Assembly (NCBI GenBank): GCA_963726615.1
Contig: CAVSCX010000003.1
Coordinates: 186,001-250,000, forward strand
Reading direction: 5' to 3'
Origin: CAWDZK01 sp963726615
Lineage (GTDB): Bacteria; Actinomycetota; Actinomycetes; JACCUZ01
DNA length: 64,000 nucleotides
In this document: piece after piece, positions 63,778-64,000 of the stretch
How positions within the stretch are numbered: the first letter of the stretch is position 1
Layout of the letters: every line of letters begins with the position of its first letter
Notes under the pieces: generated by a model
Database searches by the model: none
What the model saw: only the letters and a program-made list of their open reading frames with translations
What the model was told of the DNA's origin: nothing
Translations under genes and position numbers: made by a program

Positions 63778-64000
63778 ATGGTCGAGACCGCACTACCTGT
63801 CGCGGTCTCGGAGCCGGGCCGGCACCGCGACCCGACCCGCGGCTACGTCTACCTGGTGGTGGCCGCGGCACTGTTCGCCCTGAACGGCACGGTGTCCAAG
63901 GTGATCCTCAGCAGTGGGATGACCGCGATGCGGCTCACCGAGCTGCGCTGCGCCGGTGCCGCGATCGGGCTCGGGCTGGTGGTGCTGGTCGTGTCGCCGC
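63778..64000 (+). CDS. EamA/DMT-family transporter, truncated at window edge
   Basis: Only the first 74 residues are inside the window. After a short polar N-terminus, two transmembrane helices begin (YVYLVVAAALFALNGTVSKV, then AAIGLGLVVLVVS), with SSGMTAMRLTELRC between them, the usual EamA start. ATG 63778 has TAGGTT (63766-63771) 6 nt upstream. The rest lies outside. Confidence 0.85.
   Translation, partial: MVETALPVAVSEPGRHRDPTRGYVYLVVAAALFALNGTVSKVILSSGMTAMRLTELRCAGAAIGLGLVVLVVSP

Overview
The window is a gene-dense, very high-GC stretch of an actinobacterial chromosome. Evidence for an actinobacterium: mycothiol conjugate amidase (mca), F420-type oxidoreductase families, a DUF222/HNH (13E12-type) gene, a DrrAB-type exporter, many GTG starts, many 4-nt stop/start overlaps, and at least twelve genes whose only promoter signal is a TANNNT hexamer 5-8 nt before the start codon (leaderless transcription). 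As I recall the Mycobacterium tuberculosis map, the core genes lie in the same relative order as Rv1074c-Rv1099c (fadA3, SGNH hydrolase, cbs, metB, greA, DUF4307, mca, small membrane protein, DUF255, hemolysin III, short-chain Z-prenyl synthase, phoH2, fum, glpX). The window is therefore an old conserved backbone with lineage-specific insertions. A sigma28/FliA-like promoter suggests a motile genus (inference).

Layout. 1-8.7 kb: truncated TOBE/HTH regulator, glpX, lipoprotein hydrolase, membrane protein, large LuxR (LAL) regulator, fumC and a DUF402 protein. 8.7-21 kb: methyltransferase, secreted lytic transglycosylase, BKACE-like enzyme, luciferase-like/hemerythrin fusion, phoH2, Z-prenyl synthase, PAQR membrane protein, DUF2277, a deleted serine hydrolase pseudogene, an RHH-like protein, two GNATs with a PPOX protein, and a DUF255 protein. 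21-27 kb: PAS-GGDEF-EAL membrane protein behind a FliA-like promoter, then the mca/DUF4307/greA core. 27-31.7 kb: spermidine-synthase-like protein and DrrAB-like exporter behind paired palindromes, ilvA, FIST protein. 31.7-36 kb: MoxR-like ATPase plus vWA partner, then a small free-standing transcription unit with an 11-codon ORF. 36-48 kb: MFS, DUF1905, DUF222/HNH, kinase, GNAT, MutL-like ATPase, metB, hydrolases, amidinotransferase-fold protein, flavodoxin, msrA, secreted S33 peptidase. 48-50.6 kb: a three-gene unit with a DGGA-repeat peptide, a JmjC/cupin oxygenase and a sucrase/ferredoxin-like protein. 50.6-64 kb: cbs, MBL hydrolase, SGNH hydrolase, thiolase, small conserved genes, BI-1, a tRNA, the dlh-udgB-ndh-ACT-def operon, a PadR/HAAS pair, tandem-GNAT protein and a truncated EamA transporter.

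How genes work together. cbs and metB form reverse- and forward-transsulfuration steps. mca, msrA and def belong to thiol, oxidative and protein maintenance. glpX and fumC are central carbon steps. The most unusual unit is the 74-residue peptide made of twelve Asp-Gly-Gly-Ala-like tetrads. It is translated from a strong ribosome binding site and separated by a strong hairpin from a JmjC-type oxygenase whose family hydroxylates protein side chains. I propose it as a candidate peptide-modification (RiPP-like) system. Second is the approximately 300-nt unit encoding MVEDDFGPWDD, which shares a FliA-like promoter with the c-di-GMP enzyme gene 14 kb away.
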